A stretch of 64,000 nt of DNA. Source: Colletes latitarsis (Eukaryota > Arthropoda > Insecta > Hymenoptera > Colletidae). Location of the stretch: contig NC_135134.1 of assembly GCF_051014445.1 (NCBI RefSeq), forward strand, positions 26,105,672-26,169,671, given 5' to 3'. Below, one piece after another: positions 63,401 through 64,000 of this stretch (positions within the stretch are counted from its first letter, which is position 1; each line of letters opens with the position of its first letter). The notes under the pieces were generated by a model. It was not told the origin of the DNA, did no database searches, and saw only the letters and a list, made by a program, of their open reading frames with translations. The translations under genes were made by a program, and so were the position numbers.

Positions 63401-64000
63401 CCCCAGGCTTAACCTAGACATAACATGTGTTATCCTCTGAAATATTCACCGAAACCAGGTTTAATGGACTGTTTCAGTGTGGTACCACATTACTACGGAA
63501 TCCAAACCAGAAAAAGCACAGAATCTGGCCATCAAGTATGAGAAATATGCGAAAGCGCGAGCCTGATGAGAGCAAATCCCAGACCTAGCCCAGACCTAAC
63601 ATGCGATATCCTCTAAAACATTGATCGAAACCAGGTTTAATCGACTGTTTCAGTGTGGTACCACGTTACTACGTGATCCAAACCAGAAAAAAACCCAGGA
63701 TCTGTACAACAAGTATGTGAAGAATGCGAAAGTATGAGCCTGACGAGGGCAAATCCCAGACCTATCCCAGACATAACTTGCGTTATCCTCTAAAATATTG
63801 ATCGAAACCAGGTTTAATGGACTGTTTCAGTGTGGTACCACATTACTACGTGATACAACCCAGAAAAAGCCCAGGATCTGGCCAGCAAGTATGAGAAATA
63901 TACGAATATACGAGCCCGATGAGAGCAAATCCCAGACCTAACCTAGACCTAACATGCGTTATTCTCTAATATATTGATCGAAACCAGGTTTAATGGGCTG
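60451..64000. repeat. 176-bp satellite array, family D distal part
   Basis: Ordinary head-to-tail monomers resembling family A but with more uniform CGAAACCAGGTTTAAT(C/G)GACTG and CCAGACCTAA units. The array runs to the end of the window without a boundary, so the full array is longer than what is seen. No gene is visible. Confidence 0.92.
61237..61460. repeat. Local segment recurring three monomers downstream
   Basis: About 61237-61447 is repeated at about 61765-61975, an offset of 528 bp (3 x 176). The copies share GAAATTATGAGCCTGATTAG, CAAATCCTACACC, TTTATCAAGACC and CCAGTAAAAACCCAGGATCC. The copies look identical by eye over roughly 200 bp. Confidence 0.8.

Noticed and set aside
1..64000. 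CRISPR-like array of regularly spaced repeats
   Set aside because: The whole 176-bp unit is conserved, with no unique spacers, no short-repeat/spacer structure and no cas genes. The context is eukaryotic.

Overview
This window is almost entirely satellite DNA. About 59 kb consists of head-to-tail copies of a roughly 176-bp monomer, around 330 copies by arithmetic, all in the same orientation. The only other element is one 5,138-bp Ty3/gypsy-type LTR retrotransposon at 41223-46360, minus strand. I see no host protein-coding gene, no rRNA or tRNA gene and no CRISPR array. The monomer size, the family structure and the nearly intact Gag-Pol point to a eukaryotic, probably arthropod, heterochromatic region (centromeric, pericentromeric or subtelomeric). 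A tandem 11-bp unit inside the monomer reads TTAGGTCTGGG on the minus strand. As I recall, 11-bp telomere motifs of this type have been described in some Hymenoptera, so a hymenopteran host is my best but unproven guess.

Layout. Positions 1 to about 14540 hold monomer family A. About 14541-32190 hold a distinct family B, marked by CGCAACC, TTTCGGTGTGG and ACATAACCGGCG. About 32191-41222 hold a mixture (C) of A-like, B-like and private variants. The retrotransposon sits at 41223-46360. Family D runs from 46361 to 64000 in three stretches: a GACCGAGACTAGG subtype to about 49520, which is also the subtype left of the transposon; a complex higher-order repeat region to about 60450; and A/D-like monomers to the end. 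Inside every block, multi-monomer segments recur at offsets close to whole multiples of 176 bp. This is the signature of unequal exchange and segmental amplification. The clearest case is a 21-monomer unit (3,699 bp) whose second copy carries ten extra monomers.

The retrotransposon has two 371-bp LTRs that differ at only two positions, a 4-bp ATAT target duplication inside an AAAATATT monomer site, and an 18-nt primer binding site matching the 3' end of tRNA-Pro. Its reading frame runs SAP-like domain, coiled coil, capsid, two CCHC knuckles, aspartic protease, reverse transcriptase, RNase H, integrase and GPY/F motif. The frame is broken once, in a homopolymer at the start of reverse transcriptase. 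The insertion therefore looks recent and lies in an otherwise homogeneous array.

The many 60-155 aa open frames in the array are by-products of a repeat with few stop codons, and I do not call them as genes.
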